In this document: in pieces, positions 1 through 22,800 of the stretch
Numbering within the stretch: the first letter of the stretch is position 1
How the letters are laid out: the number at the start of each line of letters is the position of its first letter
DNA from: Rotaria sp. Silwood1
Lineage: Eukaryota; Rotifera; Eurotatoria; Philodinida; Philodinidae
NCBI GenBank assembly: GCA_905250075.1
Contig: CAJNOP010000004.1
Coordinates: forward strand, 3,471,764-3,535,763
Direction of reading: 5' to 3'
Length of the DNA stretch: 64,000 nt
Notes under the pieces: model-generated
What the model saw: only the letters and a program-made list of their open reading frames with translations
Told to the model about the DNA's origin: nothing
The model's database searches: none
Program-made: the position numbers and the translations under genes

Positions 1-1
1 T

Positions 2-139
2 TCATCGTCAGCTTATTTATTATTTTATGAACGTGAATCCCTCGATCATCGTTGCTATATGCCGAACGTTGAAGGAAAAAAACAAGTTGCTAATGAATTT
101 CCATTAATAAGCGATGATCGTTGGTGTTCTCTAATGTGA
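2..139 (+). CDS. USP32: C-terminal end of a USP32-like ubiquitin carboxyl-terminal hydrolase (partial)
   Basis: Frame 2 is open from the window edge to a TGA at 137-139 and encodes 45 residues. They begin SSSAYLLFYERESLDH and end DDRWCSLM. The SAYxLFYE segment is the last strand of the USP catalytic fold. The residues after it (a PNVEGKK-like stretch, then an acidic linker and a terminal Cys) follow the order seen at the C-terminus of animal USP32, which is a membrane-associated deubiquitinase of the endosomal system. The final four residues CSLM form a CaaX prenylation box, and Met in the X position favours farnesylation. USP32 also ends in a CaaX box, which supports this assignment over other USPs. 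All upstream domains lie outside the window, so catalytic residues cannot be checked. Confidence 0.72.
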   Translation, partial: SSSAYLLFYERESLDHRCYMPNVEGKKQVANEFPLISDDRWCSLM

Positions 140-2798
140 TTTGATAATGAACAAAAAACCTCTTTTTTTTTTCTTTTTTGTTTTTCTTTATTATTAATCG
201 TGATTATTTTTTGTTTTTTTGAAATATATTTCACGCTCCGGTGCTTTTATGTTGTGTTATATAGCAAACAAACAAAAACAAAAAAGGATTTTTTTTTTCT
301 TCACTTTTTGTTGAATTAAACTTGTGCTCGTTTGACCATCGAACTATCTGAATCTTATTTGCTTTGTTTTGTTTTCTTTTTTTCCATTTCATTTTTTTTT
401 CTTTTTCTCTTGTACAGCGAATATACAAAACAACAACATGTGTGGTTTGTTTTCTCTGATTCATCTTTCGTTTATTGTTCTTGTGCAAGTCTTATTAAGT
501 TGTTTTTTTTGGATTTGTATGCATGCGTACACACAGTTTTCAAGAAAACGATATGAAAAATGTTTAGTAACGATATTTCATTCGAATGATTCAATTTATA
601 TGGGATAAAACAATGATGTAAATTGAATTAAAATTACACAATTCAAGACTTTTGTACTATTGGGAGCATGAATGTACAAAATCAAAACAGTATTCTATAT
701 GAAATCAGTCAGTTCAGAAACCATGCATAAACGATGTCCGAGTAAAAGTCGAATTTTTTGACAACTTTCTCTCTTTGAACATCCAGTTTACAAACATTTT
801 CAGAAAGAACTTCTTGTTAGAATGAAACTGTAAAAAATTGACAGAAAGTCGAACATTTCTCGGGAGGGAAAAGCTCCTCTGATTGAGAATTTCGTTCTAC
901 TCTTTCTCTTTTCTTGGACAGCTATTATACATGACCCCATAACTGCTTGTAAGGTATTAAATAGTGCGAAAGCTCTTCTAGATAATATTTGTTCATTGCT
1001 CAGTTCCTTAGAAGGAACTATTGAGAGTTAGAAGCAATTAGTTAGAATCAAAGTTTTCTTCTTATGGAAGCTTGATCAACTATAGAAAAAATTTTACAAA
1101 AGTCTAAAATGTTATTTAGACAGAATTTTTATTTTTATCAATGTGAATTTTTACTCAAATGAACTCAATACAAAATTTGAAATAGTTTTTAATAATTCAA
1201 TTCTGTAGAGTAAAGCTAATTCTACAAAAATGTTCGAATAGCCTTTTTGTTTTAGATGTTAAAAATAAAACTAGGAAATATTTTGTATTTGTAAAATACA
1301 ACAATTTTTTGACAAATGTTATTTGAAATAGGAAGTAGTTCTTGATAAAATATGCATCATTTTTGAGTAATGTGAAATTTTACTTATTCTAATAGTATAT
1401 TTTGTAGACAATGGAATATTCGATAGTAATATAGAATTAAAATTATTCTTAAATCCAAATTACAAAAACTCAGAATTGTGCAAATATCATTTAAGATTCT
1501 TTGAAAAATTGTCTCACAGTTGACTAAGCTTATGTCAGAAGAAGATTTAGATTCTAACTTATGTCTTCTAAGTGATCGAAAGATGAGCAAACATGATTTA
1601 TAAAGACTTCCATATCATAGATTAATTAATATTAATCGAGTATTTATAAAGAATAGATATAATTCTTTCCATTAATTAATTAGTAAAATTCACTCTGACC
1701 ACTGTGTTTCTGCGGACTTATATCAATTGATAGAGTTTAAAATTCGAAGTCTTCTAGTTCTCACTCTATGCCAAAGTGTCAAATAATTAAATGTTCGGAA
1801 TAGTAACATTATGTGACTTTATGAATGTAGTCAGTTTAATTTAAATAGCAGAGCTACATTTGACTTCATTGTTTAAACATTAATTTTGTTGATGTTTAGG
1901 CTCAGAGTAGGATTCAGTAGACTCAGCACTTTAAGCTCTATCGACTGGTAGATGATCCAAGTAGAATAGCACTTAGAATGGGTTAGAGAGTATTTTACCA
2001 ATATTCAATGACCGTATCTTCTTTTATTAATTGATTTTTCAATCTATTAATTTTAATAGTTTATTTTTAAAATAAAATTTTCAGTATAACAAAACTATAG
2101 TAAATCGATGTAGTTTTAAATAAAAACCTCTATCAATATTTAACACTTCATTTAAGATGATTTTTTATATAAAGAATTGTCTTCGTACAATAAGATTTAA
2201 TTAAATAGTAACATCTCATACTTCGAAGCCACGAAAGCAGAGGGTGTGTGTACACAGCTCTCCCAAATAATTGACAACTCTTTATTAGCATCCAATAAAA
2301 CTATCAAGAGCTTTGGAATTTTTTTCTATATCTATGGGATATTTTCTTGTAGACTTCCCCCAATCTTGGTACTCTCGTACAACTTCTATTAATATTTCAT
2401 TTAAAGCCTAAATCGTATATTGTTAATTGAAATTCTTATTATAAATATATCAATTGATAGTGAACTTCAAACAAATTCATTTGCCGTCGAGTAGCGTCCT
2501 CTTTACAATATATTGCAACATATTTTCTTATTGCTCAGTATTCAGTTGATTACCTAAATCAAGCAGAATAGAGAAAAAAAAAATAAATGTTTGTTAAACA
2601 CAAAAATGGCGATAAGTTGATCGATTCAGTCACCTGAAACGATTGAATAAATGAATTACTCATTTCTTTTGCATGACATGATTTTTATTCATTTTATTTT
2701 TGCGTTTTTTTTAATAGATGTGACCTCATCTTTTGATGTAGGTTTTTTTGTTTTGTATTTAATCACGTAACATCAAATTTAATAGAAAAAAAAAAGAT
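140..2798. other. Intergenic region between the USP32-like gene and the TAO kinase
   Basis: No convincing coding exon was seen on either strand. The first 400 bases are rich in poly-T and poly-A runs, as expected for a 3' UTR and termination region after the TGA at 137-139. The rest is AT-rich unique sequence. The short ORFs here are low-complexity Phe/Lys-rich frames without splice or family support. The last 100 bases before the kinase start hold T-rich tracts and a possible acceptor (ttaatag) just upstream of the ATG. That acceptor could serve a 5' UTR intron or trans-splicing; I cannot tell which. Confidence 0.6.
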
Positions 2799-11449
<8,651 letters not shown>

Positions 11450-11950
11450 TACATATATATATAAATATGGAATATTAATATTTTTATTTTGTGAATACAG
11501 TGATTCTTATTTTCATTGTTGTTGTTTTTTTTTGTTTATTCGAGTTCAAATTCAGGTCAATGTTTTCTTTTTTCTTCCGTGTTTTTTTTTTTTTGTATAA
11601 AGTAATATCTTTCGTTTTTCTTATTTGTTGCAATCAGATTGTGTGTTTTGTCCATCTTTTTTTTAATCTATTGACTTTATTTCTTGCAGTTCTTATTCTA
11701 TCTAAACATTTTTTTTTCTCGGTTGCTTTGATTTATATATGTATGCACTATTTTTCTAACAGATCTTCTCTGATATTGAAACCTTCAAAACAAACAATAA
11801 TATTACGAGATAATAAGAAAAGAGAAGAACAATAATAAGATTTTTTTTTGATTCTGATTTTTTTTAATATATATATATATATAAATATTATAATTCATGA
11901 TTTAATTTTAGATCTTTTCTTTTTTTGGCATTTAACTATATACATATATT

Positions 11951-14077
11951 ATGAATAATAACAGTACGAATCCTGGAACAGTTGTAGTCGAACAATCGAC
12001 AACAACTACAGCATCAATTCATGAGGTAACAGATGTACCTGCAACAATACAAGCTACTACAGTTGGTAAGAATATAAGTTAATAAAATATATTCTCATAA
12101 ACTATAACACATATTATCAATTCTCGATGTGTTCTTCGTTTTATTTTGTAATTAACATTTTCTATTTATTATCAAAATAGAGTTTGTAGGCTACAACATT
12201 TATCGGATCTAAATTGTGTACTGAAGTGAATGCATACGAATCGATTCCGGAAGAAAAATCTTTGAATTCTTTCCGATGACTTTCAATCAACAGTCTATAA
12301 TTTCCGACAGGAAACAATTAGAAGTTATCTAGAAAATTACAGAACTTCTTTGATTCAAAATATTACTTTCATATTCTATCGATTTCCAGTATTTCCTGAG
12401 ATTGAAATCATTGACCTCTGTAGTTCTAAGTTGAACTAAATGTTTTAATCTATATCTGATAAACACTTCGTATAATGCTATTAACACATCTTAGACTTTT
12501 TCTAACAATCAAGTCATACTTCGTAAAAAATTTTCAAAAGTCTTAATTGTTTATACAACAGAGATATTTTACAACGTGTTAACAATTACTAATTTTTTTA
12601 CATATGAAGATGCGTGAAAAGAAAAGCAATAATGAGCAATAGTCAAATATTTTGTTATTTACTAACATCTTTCAGATACGTAAAACAATTGTTTGTAGAA
12701 AATCTTTAATCTCCTTATAGAGTGGATCCTTTTGAAAAGTCCGAAGGATATGAACTTGTTATTATTAGTAAACAATAACAACGAAAGAAACGAGAAAGAT
12801 TTATGACATATATATATATATAGATACAATTAATGTCTTTGATAAAATGACCTTGAATAGAGAAAGACGATACGATGTCTGTTATAAAAGAGTACATTTG
12901 CTTTGTTATCAGAAGTCAATTGCATCGATATACATTTATGTAATAGTTCTCTCTCATTTCTTTTGTTTTTATTCGTTCTTAATAACAATGGTGAGTGCAA
13001 ACTGAAAATTTGACATAAAATTTTAATGTATTTTGTAGCAGTTATTTACTTATTGGCTGTTACTGTTAGTATATAGCCTTTTGGATTAAGTCCAAGACGA
13101 AATTAACAGATTCTTGCATAAGATACATATTTGAAAAAATGTAAACAATGTGAAACCTCACAAAAAAAAACATGGAAATTATTCACATTTAGATATTTTC
13201 AGTTTTTTTGCATAAAGAATATCTTAATAATAAAAGATTTCTATTCTATTTATTTTAAAATAGATGGACCACCACCAGCATATGAAATAACTCCGACATC
13301 AAACAATAATCGTAATGAGACTGAACAAGATAATATTGGTGCAGCAGCAGCTGGTATTGTTGAACCACCACCACCATATTGTCTTGTTGATCCAAGTAAA
13401 ATTCGTAATATGGATCATTTACCACATTATCCACACCCAACACCTGTAGAAATCATTGATCTTAATACGAACAGTAATCATAGCACTGAACAAGTAAAAT
13501 AAGAACAATTTTATTTTAAAACTTTCTATTGTTGTATTTATTTTTTTTTTGTGATGCGTTTCTAGTCATCTCGACAACATAATCAAGCAGCTATTGCTGC
13601 TTGGCTTTCATCTGGCTCAAATATGGATATTGGTACTGATTGTACATTTTTAATGGCTTTGTAAGTTAATTCATTTGTTTTTTTTTTTTTATTCTTTCAT
13701 CTAATTTTTTTGTAATATTTATTTAAACAAGTGTTATTGCATTCTTTTTCAATTGGCTTGGTTTTCTTGCTGTTGTTTGTCTTATACCAACAATCGCAGC
13801 ACGTTTTGGTGCAATGTCTGGTTTTGGTTTAAGTGTAGCTAAATGGATAACAGTTATGCGTTATCATGAATTTAATAATTCATCATATGTTGGATCTGGT
13901 AATATGTCAACAACATATCATCGAACAGCAGTTCATGATCCAGCACAAAATTTTGTCTTTGCAATTGTTTTATTTGCTGGATTTTTTCTTTTTGTTCGTG
14001 GTTTAATATCATATATAGCAGTTAAAAATCGTGCCAATCAACATGGACAAACAGCAGATGTTTTTACTTGGTACTAA
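11951..14077 (+). CDS. NDFIP: NEDD4-family-interacting protein (NDFIP1/2-like), complete, 4 exons
   Basis: Exons 11951-12065, 13264-13493, 13566-13660 and 13732-14077 join in frame to 261 residues. The N-terminal cytosolic half carries two PPxY-type motifs, DGPPPAYEI and EPPPPYCLV, which dock WW domains of NEDD4-class HECT ligases. The C-terminal half has the family core: a long hydrophobic span (FVIAFFFNWLGFLAVV), then IPTIAARFGAMSGFGLSVAK and a last hydrophobic span (FAIVLFAGFFLFVRGLISYI). This matches the three-membrane-segment NDFIP fold of Golgi and endosome membranes. NDFIPs recruit and activate NEDD4-type ligases to ubiquitinate membrane cargo. The 1.2-kb first intron follows the phase 1 Gly/Asp codon. 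An AATAAA-like signal lies soon after the stop. The NDFIP1/NDFIP2 distinction cannot be made here. Confidence 0.92.
12066..13263 (+). other. NDFIP intron 1 (1.2 kb)
   Basis: The donor is GTAAGA at 12066 and the acceptor AAAATAG ends at 13263. It contains a short (TA)n tract near 12809-12821 and otherwise unremarkable AT-rich sequence. No ORF with family support was seen on either strand. Confidence 0.7.
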
Positions 14078-15191
14078 ATATATATACAATAAAATTAAAA
14101 TAGAAAAAAAAAAAAAAAGAAACAATTCATATTTATGATCTGCTATTCATATTGTTCTAAACAGAAAATAAAGAAGTTCTTTTTAAATTTTTGAAGAAAA
14201 ATACTCGAATAAAATACAATATACATATTTATATATTTTTTTGTGTCTTGTTTTTGTTCTAATCTATGTATGTCGTCCGTCTGTTCGTTATTATCGATCT
14301 TTTTCTTTTGTCCTCGAAATAAATGTTATGAAAATAAATGAATTATGTTAATGTCGTAGATTCATGTTATTATAGTAGAATAATATATTAGTAGGATTTT
14401 CTATCTAAGAATTACCTAGGCTTGTTGAAAGTTATGATAAAATCTAAGAAAAATATTCTGTAAAAACTAGACTATTCAACATTAATTTATACATTTTGAT
14501 GATAGATATTATTGGTATGAAAATATGCTTCAAAGAAAAACTTTTAAATTTATATTACTTCATCTTTATTTCGTTCTAATATTAATAGAATGATTTAATT
14601 TTGCAAACATATTGAATCATCACTGAGATAAATTATCCCAAGAAAAACAAACAAACAAAAATAATCAATTATTGAAAGTTGAAATTCATCACTAAAACTA
14701 TTTAATTATCTTTGTTGTCTATCCTTTTTTTTTTTAATATGTAGATAAACTTGATGATCCAACATGTTTAAATCGCTCCATGATGAAATAAAAAGACAGA
14801 AAAAAAAAACGAAAATGTTATGTACAATCGGCAAACTAAAACATATACTAGAAAGTAGGTAAAAGAAAAAAAAAACAAGACTATAACAAAGTGAACAACT
14901 AAACAACAATAATAACCTGTCATTCTTATGTACATACAAAAGAGAAAAGAAATGAAAGAAAGAGCAAAAGAAACAAAACACTGTTCTTAAGTACCTGATA
15001 AGACAACAATCAGCACTTTTCACTACGAGATGAGGTAAAAACTGAGAAGATATTGCTGGATACAAGGAACTTTGACTGATGCGTAAATTAAAAAAGCATT
15101 ATGAACACACTGAATAAATCCGTTTACACTTTCCAGTTTTTGGTATTCTAAAGGTCAATTAAAGGGATCAGGTAAAAATGATTTATAAAGT
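14078..15191. other. Convergent 3' region between NDFIP and the ankyrin gene
   Basis: The two genes converge here. AATAAA-type signals on the plus strand lie around 14087-14091 and 14170. Purine-rich runs near 14790-14980 translate to low-complexity frames on the minus strand and are taken as 3' UTR or spacer. No gene is supported. Confidence 0.6.
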
Positions 15192-16036
15192 TCAATCATC
15201 TATTGACATTGATGATTGTCGAAGATGTTCACGTGCATGACGATGTGACTCAGATGATGAACATCCAATCATCATTTCACGATTTAATAATGTATCAGCT
15301 GTTGCTTGATCACCAGTAGCAACTAGAATATAACAAAAAAAAAATTATATACATATTAAACAATAAAATAAATTTAAAAACTTACTAGCTGTATGAACTG
15401 CTGATTGTCCAAGCCAACCATTTTGATGTATATCCGAACCGGCTTTAAGTAGATAATCAATAATTTCCGCATGTGTACCACGAACAGCTGCAGAGAAAAA
15501 CAAATACAAAAATAAAATTATCTTGTTTTGTTCTTTTCTTTTTCGAAAATAACTTACCAAGTATTAGTGGAATATCTCCATCATCATTTTTACAATTAAC
15601 ACTTGCTCCATATTTAACAAGTGTTTGAACAACTTCTAAATGACCATTTTGAGCAGCAGCATGTAAAGCTGTATAACCAAATTGACCTGGTTTTTGTATA
15701 TCAGCACCAGCATCAATTAATTCTTTAACAATATCAGCTCGACCAAGCATTGCCGCATTAATTAGTGGTGTATAACCATATGCATCAGGTGCATTAATAT
15801 CGGCACCTAAGAAAAAAAACAAACAAACAAACTCAAAATAAATATTTACATGATATTTCAAATATATTACCTTCACGTATCCAACATTTAATACCTTCTA
15901 ATGAGCCACATTCGGCTTCTTCAGGTAGAGAACGTTTAGTCTTTTGAGGACTATTAAATAAATTTAGTAGAAGATCAGTTGTTATTTTAATCCATGATAC
16001 TGGATAGTAAATGTCGTTTGAATCAATTGCAGGCAT
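15192..16036 (-). CDS. Small ankyrin-repeat protein, complete, 4 exons
   Basis: The exons on the minus strand are 16036-15871, 15806-15558, 15487-15386 and 15322-15192. All junctions keep frame and give 215 residues, starting MPAIDSNDIYYPVSWIKITT. After a short N-terminal segment, about five ankyrin repeats follow, with clear TPLINAAMLGRADIVKELI, TALHAAAQNGHLEVVQTLV, GTHAEIIDYLLKAGSDI and SAVHTAIATGDQATADTLL cores. The C-terminal tail is short, polar and His/Ser-rich. No SOCS box, kinase or membrane segment is visible, so the partner and role are unknown; ankyrin repeats bind proteins. Upstream, at 16140-16200, is a CT-rich tract that may be part of the promoter. I do not recognise a specific orthologue. 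Confidence 0.85.
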
Positions 16037-19000
16037 TTTGAAATAGTAAATTTAGTAAACTAAATTGATGATGAAAATATGTATCAAAATTTTTTTTGCA
16101 CTCGTTTGTAATTCTCAATTGGACCGTCGTATTTATTGTATAGTAAATCTATTTTTTTTTCTCTCTCTCTCTGTACCCCTCTTTCTCTCTCTTCTTTTCG
16201 AGTTTTTTTTTCTTTCAGCTACGCTTCCTAATTCATTCACATAGGAAACATTATTCGAGAAAAAATAGACGCATCTACACTATCACGCGCCTTACATGCG
16301 TTAACTTGTCCTTTCTTTTCTCCCTCTTTCTACTACCGTCATGCGCATTCGATGAGAATAAGAAAAAAGACGATTGGTGGTGAAACTCAACGGAATCATG
16401 TGACCAATGTTACCAACAGACGATGACATGCGTTGACGATATGGTCCATATGATAACAAAATTTGTACTTAAGTTCGTTTTCTTATCATAAAAATAACTC
16501 GGAGAACTTTGAATGAGATGATCAGCGACAAACTCAAGCTTTTATTGGTCGGTTTCAAGGTCGAAATAAGATGAAATAAACAAGTACAATTCATGTTCGG
16601 TTCAAAAGATCAGTCTTATCTTGGTTTTATAAATATACATTCTTCTGTAATTTTTTTTTATTTAGGGGGGTGTAACTAACACACCTTCTCGGTTGGATCA
16701 TGCCTCTTACAGTTACAGCTGTTATAAATCCTTTTACCTTTTTTTGGCTTATGAGAATATATGACAAATTTTCAAAGGCTTGTTTGTTTGGTTATGGTTT
16801 GATTTCGAATAACCGACGTCAAATAAGATTTGCAAAACAACTTTGCACTCGATATTTATAGGCTGGATAAGAAGGGGGAGGAAAGAAAACGTCGGCTGAT
16901 GCTATCACGCTGCAACTGCATGCTGTTTCATTACATTCTCTTTCTTTTGCGTCGTCCTTGCTAATAAAAAGTAAGCAACATTATTAGTTACATGCGTGAT
17001 CAGCATATTTCCTAAGAACAGAGTACACGTAGAACATGGTTCAATATTCTGCGTCGTTTCTTTTTTTTTTTTTACTACAAATATACAAAAATAGTAATTA
17101 TATGTAGACAGTGAACCATGTCTTCAGAATCAACGATACGAAATAAACTACAACATGAGACGGTGTGTGGGAAACTTTCACATATGCGACTAATCATTCT
17201 TTTGTTGTTATTTTCAGTTGTACTTAAAAAAAAAAAAACAGAAAAAACGCAATAATTTATCATTTATGATTCTAATCAATGATAAAAAAAAGCATATATA
17301 TGTTGTTTTAATGATCAAAAACTAGTTATGCTATGTTTTAATAAGTAAATAATTCGAATAAATTTTTCTTAACTATAGTTGAATCTATCGATGTTCTGAA
17401 CGATCTAGATTTAAGAGTGTCATTTTTTCGTTTCTCTAAGGACTGATGGTATGTATGATCAAAAAGTACCTAAATCAACAAACAGAACGCAAAAAAAAGA
17501 GTGATCTTTGGAACTGTCATGCATGCCAATAATTCAATGACGCAAATGCTCTCTCTCGTAAAAAAGACATTCAAGGGCATTTCATTCAGAAAAAAAGAAA
17601 ATATGTATGTCAATGAAAAAAAGAAGAATTTCTTAATTTAAAAATACAAGAAAAATATAGTTCAAAGAAAGTATTTCTTTACCAAAGAATAGTCAAATCC
17701 TGGGGAAAATTAAATCAAACAATTGATATTTTCATGCAGTGTTTTCGTTTTATTCTTGTTGTCTTTCATTACAAATTTAATATGTACCTATTAAAGGTCA
17801 ATGTCTTCTTTATTTTAATCATTAATTTTGATATCAACATTTTAAAAAAAAAAATCAAATAAATATTCCAAGAACAAAATAAAAAAGCAACATGTGGAAA
17901 TCATGTTACATCGATAAGAGTGACTCAACGTTTCTTAAGTACTGTTTGGGGTCAACCTTTTTCTCTTTTATTACGCATTTATTATTGTGATAAAAGACAA
18001 TCATCACAAGAATACTATATGGGTTTTTGTCGTACGTGTTCTGTTAGTGTGAAAAGAATTTTGATCTTCTACTACGCAGTTTACATATTTTCATAAATCA
18101 ATGTACTTTCAAGAATATTCAACAAAAAAAAAACGAATAGAGATTTTCTGTTTTTTTATAAAAAATATTATTTATTATCGTATTTCAAACTTTTATATGA
18201 ATTATTATCACAAAAAAACTTTCTTTGAAAAATCAATAAAATATCAAAATTTTATTTATATCATAGAAAGATAATTGATTCATTTTATTTTTATAATAAT
18301 ATGTATCTTCTTGCTGTACCATGTGTTGAGATGATACATAATTTCAAAGATGTCAATCATCATATGTTAATCAATCCAACAATGACAAAAATAAACCACA
18401 CAAAAATTTTACAATACGTAAATGATACAAAGAAAACTGTATAACATAAAAACGAAAAAAAAAAAATGAATAAATATAGAATATTATACAGAATGCACTT
18501 GAAAGAATTGATCTTTCGATGAACAAGACTAAATCAATAATGCTTATTCATTAAATGAAAATTTATTTGGAACAAATAAAAAAGAACTATTTGAGATTGA
18601 ATAAAACATGCTGTTATATCTCTTCAAGTTTATTAACCATCAAGATATACAAATAGTATTTCATTACAAACATAAAATGCGTCGTACTATGAGTTACATT
18701 GTATGATACATTAAATTGCAACATAAGGTTGTGCATGTGACATATTTTGAATATTTAATAATTCAATCTAGTCTTCATTGTATTCGTTATGTCCTCGACA
18801 AAAAAGAATAATAATTATATTTTTTTTTAATATAATTCATTTAAGTAATATCTAGTTTTTTTTTAATGTACGACGATGAGAGATCTCAAAAATTTCAATA
18901 TTTCGAATTGATTTGATATTGATCAAAACGTTGCAAAGTAATTCGATCTATTAACCAATTGTGGAACTATGATTGATTGAAAAAATAATCTGAAAAATAA

Positions 19001-19853
19001 AATATACGAAAATGTATAAATCCAATATGATCAATCGAGCAATTTATTTATAGTTACGGATGTCTAAAGAAAAATGATAGATGAATACTTAGCAAACATT
19101 CGATGACATGTCGACTAATGCAGCATGTTTTCATGGTGATAGAGTCTACGAGAGTATCATTAAGGACGTTTTTTTCTACTGCATGATAAATGGATGAGTA
19201 AGAATGATCATTTCTTCAAAATACTTGAATATATATTTCACTTCATATAGGAGTAACATATTTCTGAAGCTTAAAAAACAAAGAAAAAAAATTCAATCGT
19301 TGATTATTGATGATAGAATTATCTTCATCTGATTGAGACTGATCTAATGATTTTTATTGTATGTTTGTTTGAAATAAATTCGTTCGACTGATGGACTTAT
19401 AGTTATCCTCGACTATACATCCATACCTTTCTATCAATGAATATCCTTGATTAAACGACAGCTTTTTTCAAATTCATATAATTAGAAGGAGCAATTGATA
19501 TTATTTAGTTTTAGTGGTTCATATAATTCGAATTATATTATTAATTTTATTCAATAATCAACGACAAAAAAAAAGTGATGATAGTTTGATTGAGGCATGT
19601 AATGAACGATTATTGAACAGATGACGCTAGGATCCATTATTATTCGTTTTAAACAAAAAATTAGAATATTTATATGAAATTTCTAGAATTTCTCTTTCTT
19701 GTTCTTTCAATAATTAAAAATCTTTGATATTACCATGAAAAAAAAATTTAAACCAATAATTTCAAAATCGGAATGAGTCATTTATTCTGTTCTGATAAGA
19801 AGAATTCTATCTAACTAACTGACTTAGAAAAGAACTATTTGATTTCAATCAAA
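16037..19853. other. 3.8-kb intergenic region between divergent genes
   Basis: It separates the minus-strand ankyrin gene from plus-strand VPS35L and so contains both 5' regions. A pyrimidine-rich stretch (about 16150-16220), a small GGGGGGTGTAACTAACACACC motif near 16664-16685, and several AT-rich tracts are visible. I found no coding exon with splice or family support, no tRNA cloverleaf, and no inverted-repeat transposon. Confidence 0.55.
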
Positions 19854-22800
19854 ATGACTTCTATTTCAACAAAATGGACACCAAAAAAACGTGATTATAT
19901 ATCTGAACATAAACAATTGAACAAAACTACAAATGTTACAACAACTCATCCTCTTGGTGTTATTGTTGTATGTATTTAAAAAAAGGCGAAATATTTACAA
20001 ATTTTTTTTTGTTTTGTTAAAATTTTTTAGACAAATAAACCACAGACAGCAACATCGTCATCTTCAATAATTGATCCACTTTCAGTAAAAACAACTCAAG
20101 CTGAAATTGATCCATTATCACGTGCATTAGCAGCAGCAATAACATCAAAAAAAGATTCAACGGATGAATATTCATCAACAATCACAGATACATTTGAACC
20201 ATGGTCAAGTAAAAAAGGTCTTATTTTAAATCAATTTATAACAACAAAAAAAATTAGTATGACAACAGCTATGAATAATACTAATGATGATTCGATCATT
20301 GATAATATTAAAAGTATTGAAAAAACAAAAACACAAAAAGAACATACATATTTTATCTGATTAATTTGTTTGTTTTCTAGTAGCAGATATGACAACAACA
20401 TCGGAAAGAGTTAAAAGTCGTCTTGAACAATTAGATGCATTTGAAGTAAAATTATTATTTTTTTTCTTTTTGTTTTTTTGAAACATTTTCTTTAAGGGTG
20501 GACAACAAACACAAAGTTTAACACAACAAGAGTATATAAATCGTATTAATGAGATGAGTAAAGATATGAATCAAGCATGGAAAAATGATCAACGTGTTAA
20601 AACATTAAAAATTGCTATACAAGTAATTGATGATTCGAAAATCTTGACACAAAATATTTGCTCATTTTTCGATTAGTAAAAGAAAACTGATCGGAAAGTC
20701 TAAAATTATGTCTATACGCAGCAAAATTGTAGTTTTTAAGTAGTCTTTAGTTTGTATCTTAGAACAATGACAAATTCGGTATTACATTGTTTTTGGATTC
20801 TTTGAAATAACTTGACAATAATTGTCTAATTCAAGGTGACCAATTGAGAGATTTTTCTCCTTCCCCAAAGATATCCAACTTTCTGACGAAAACTGGAATA
20901 AAAATGAACAGACAATGTGGTTGCAAGGAGAATAGAATCGGAGAGAGATGGTCTGGTATCAAATCGTTTGTTGTAGAGAGAACTGAACCAATATGGATTT
21001 CGTTTTTACCTCTGCTAGTCATCATTTATGAAAGAGCTTTCTGTCGAAGTTTCAACTTCTCCTAATTTTAGAAAATATCGACAGCTTCGATCCAATCTTA
21101 CTTTAGAAGAACTTTCAACATAAGATATTCGGAAAGATCTGATTTCACTGACTGCTTCTGACTCTAACCAACTGTCTTTAGTTGCCCTACATATGAGTGA
21201 ATATTTTATGTCAAGACTTTCTTATCCTAAGTTAAAAGAAATCTTCATTTTTAATTTTTTTTTTCTTATTATTCTATTAGTGTTGTAAATTATTAGCTGA
21301 CATGAATGTTATGGAATTTTATCCAAGTAAATTTTGTTTAATTACAGATCTATTAGATAATTTTGGTAAGATAATTTAGAATTGAAGTTTGAAAAAAAAA
21401 ATGATCATTTAATATTTATTTAGGAAAACTAGTTTATACACGTTTATTAGAAAAAAGTGCATCATCAACTGGAAAAATTCGTAAATAGATAATTCTAGAA
21501 TGTCATTTTTAAAATTATAAAATTTTTGAATTTTTAGCTGATCGTGTTGTACCTGATCTTATTCCAGAACCTACACGTGAAACAGCTCGTAATTGGTTTT
21601 ATAAAATAGCTATTATTCGTGAATTATTACCACGTATACTTATTGAAGCAGCTATTCTTAAATGTTATAATTTTTTATCTACAACGTAAAAATGAAAAAA
21701 AAAAAAAAAAAATTTTTTTTTCATCAAAACAAAAGTGTTTTATTTGTTTGTCTTTTAGTCATTATCGATCAGCTCTTGTACAATTAGTTAAAATGTGTCG
21801 TGGAATAGGAGATCCATTAGTAGCTGCATATACTCGTTGTTATATATGTCGAGTAAAATTAAATTAAAAATTTTCTTTTTCTTTTGCATGATTAAACAAT
21901 AAAAATTTTTCATTATATTTTTAAAGGTTACAATTGATATTGATTTTAAATATCGTGAACCAATTGAAATAGCTTTTACAGATCTATGTTATTCATTTCA
22001 TCAAATAAATACAACAACAGTTAAAAATATGTATCAATCACAAAAATTAACAACTAGTGTTTATTTATCACTTTATTCACCAGCATTAGATTGGATTGTT
22101 CAATGTTTATTACATAAATTAGATGAAAATAAAATGGAAAAAATTATTAATAAAACACGATCAGAACTTAATATGTTGAGGTTTGAAAGAAAAATTTACA
22201 TACGAAAATCACAAAATTAGGAAGGAAGAGTGTATAAGATAATGTCTTATAGAGATATTAACACATTTAAAAATTTTTTGATAGTCTTACTGAGTAATAA
22301 AAAATAATTTTCAATTATTAGAAGAATGTATATATCTTCGTTTTTGTAGCTTTTGAATATGTCTCGACTTTCTGGGTTCAATAGAAATGTTTTGAATAAT
22401 TTGATTTAGTATCATTTTCTATTTATTAGTGGTGGTGTTATATTAAATGCATTGTTAAATACACTTCCACCAAGTCATGTTCGTTCGAAAGTTCAACAAT
22501 ACATTGAAATGATTAGTGAATGTGACGAACAATATTTTCCAAAAGTAAATAAATTATTAAACAAGTTTAATATGTTTTAGAATATTATCCCTTATTCTTT
22601 TTTGTTTTTGGATTCTAGAGTATACTTTATCGTTCGCTTGGCCTTTCTCTTCTATTATCATCACCATCATCGACACCATCTGATCTTCAAATGCTAAATA
22701 GTGTTTGGAAAGTAGTGACAAAATTTAAAGAACCATCGGTAAAATAAATTTTTCAAAATTTGATGTTATTATTGAAATTTATAAAAGATACTACCAAGAT

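Noticed and set aside
11491-11835. Phe-rich 114-codon plus-strand frame after the kinase stop
   Set aside because: T-rich 3' UTR composition with no domain; NDFIP starts just downstream.
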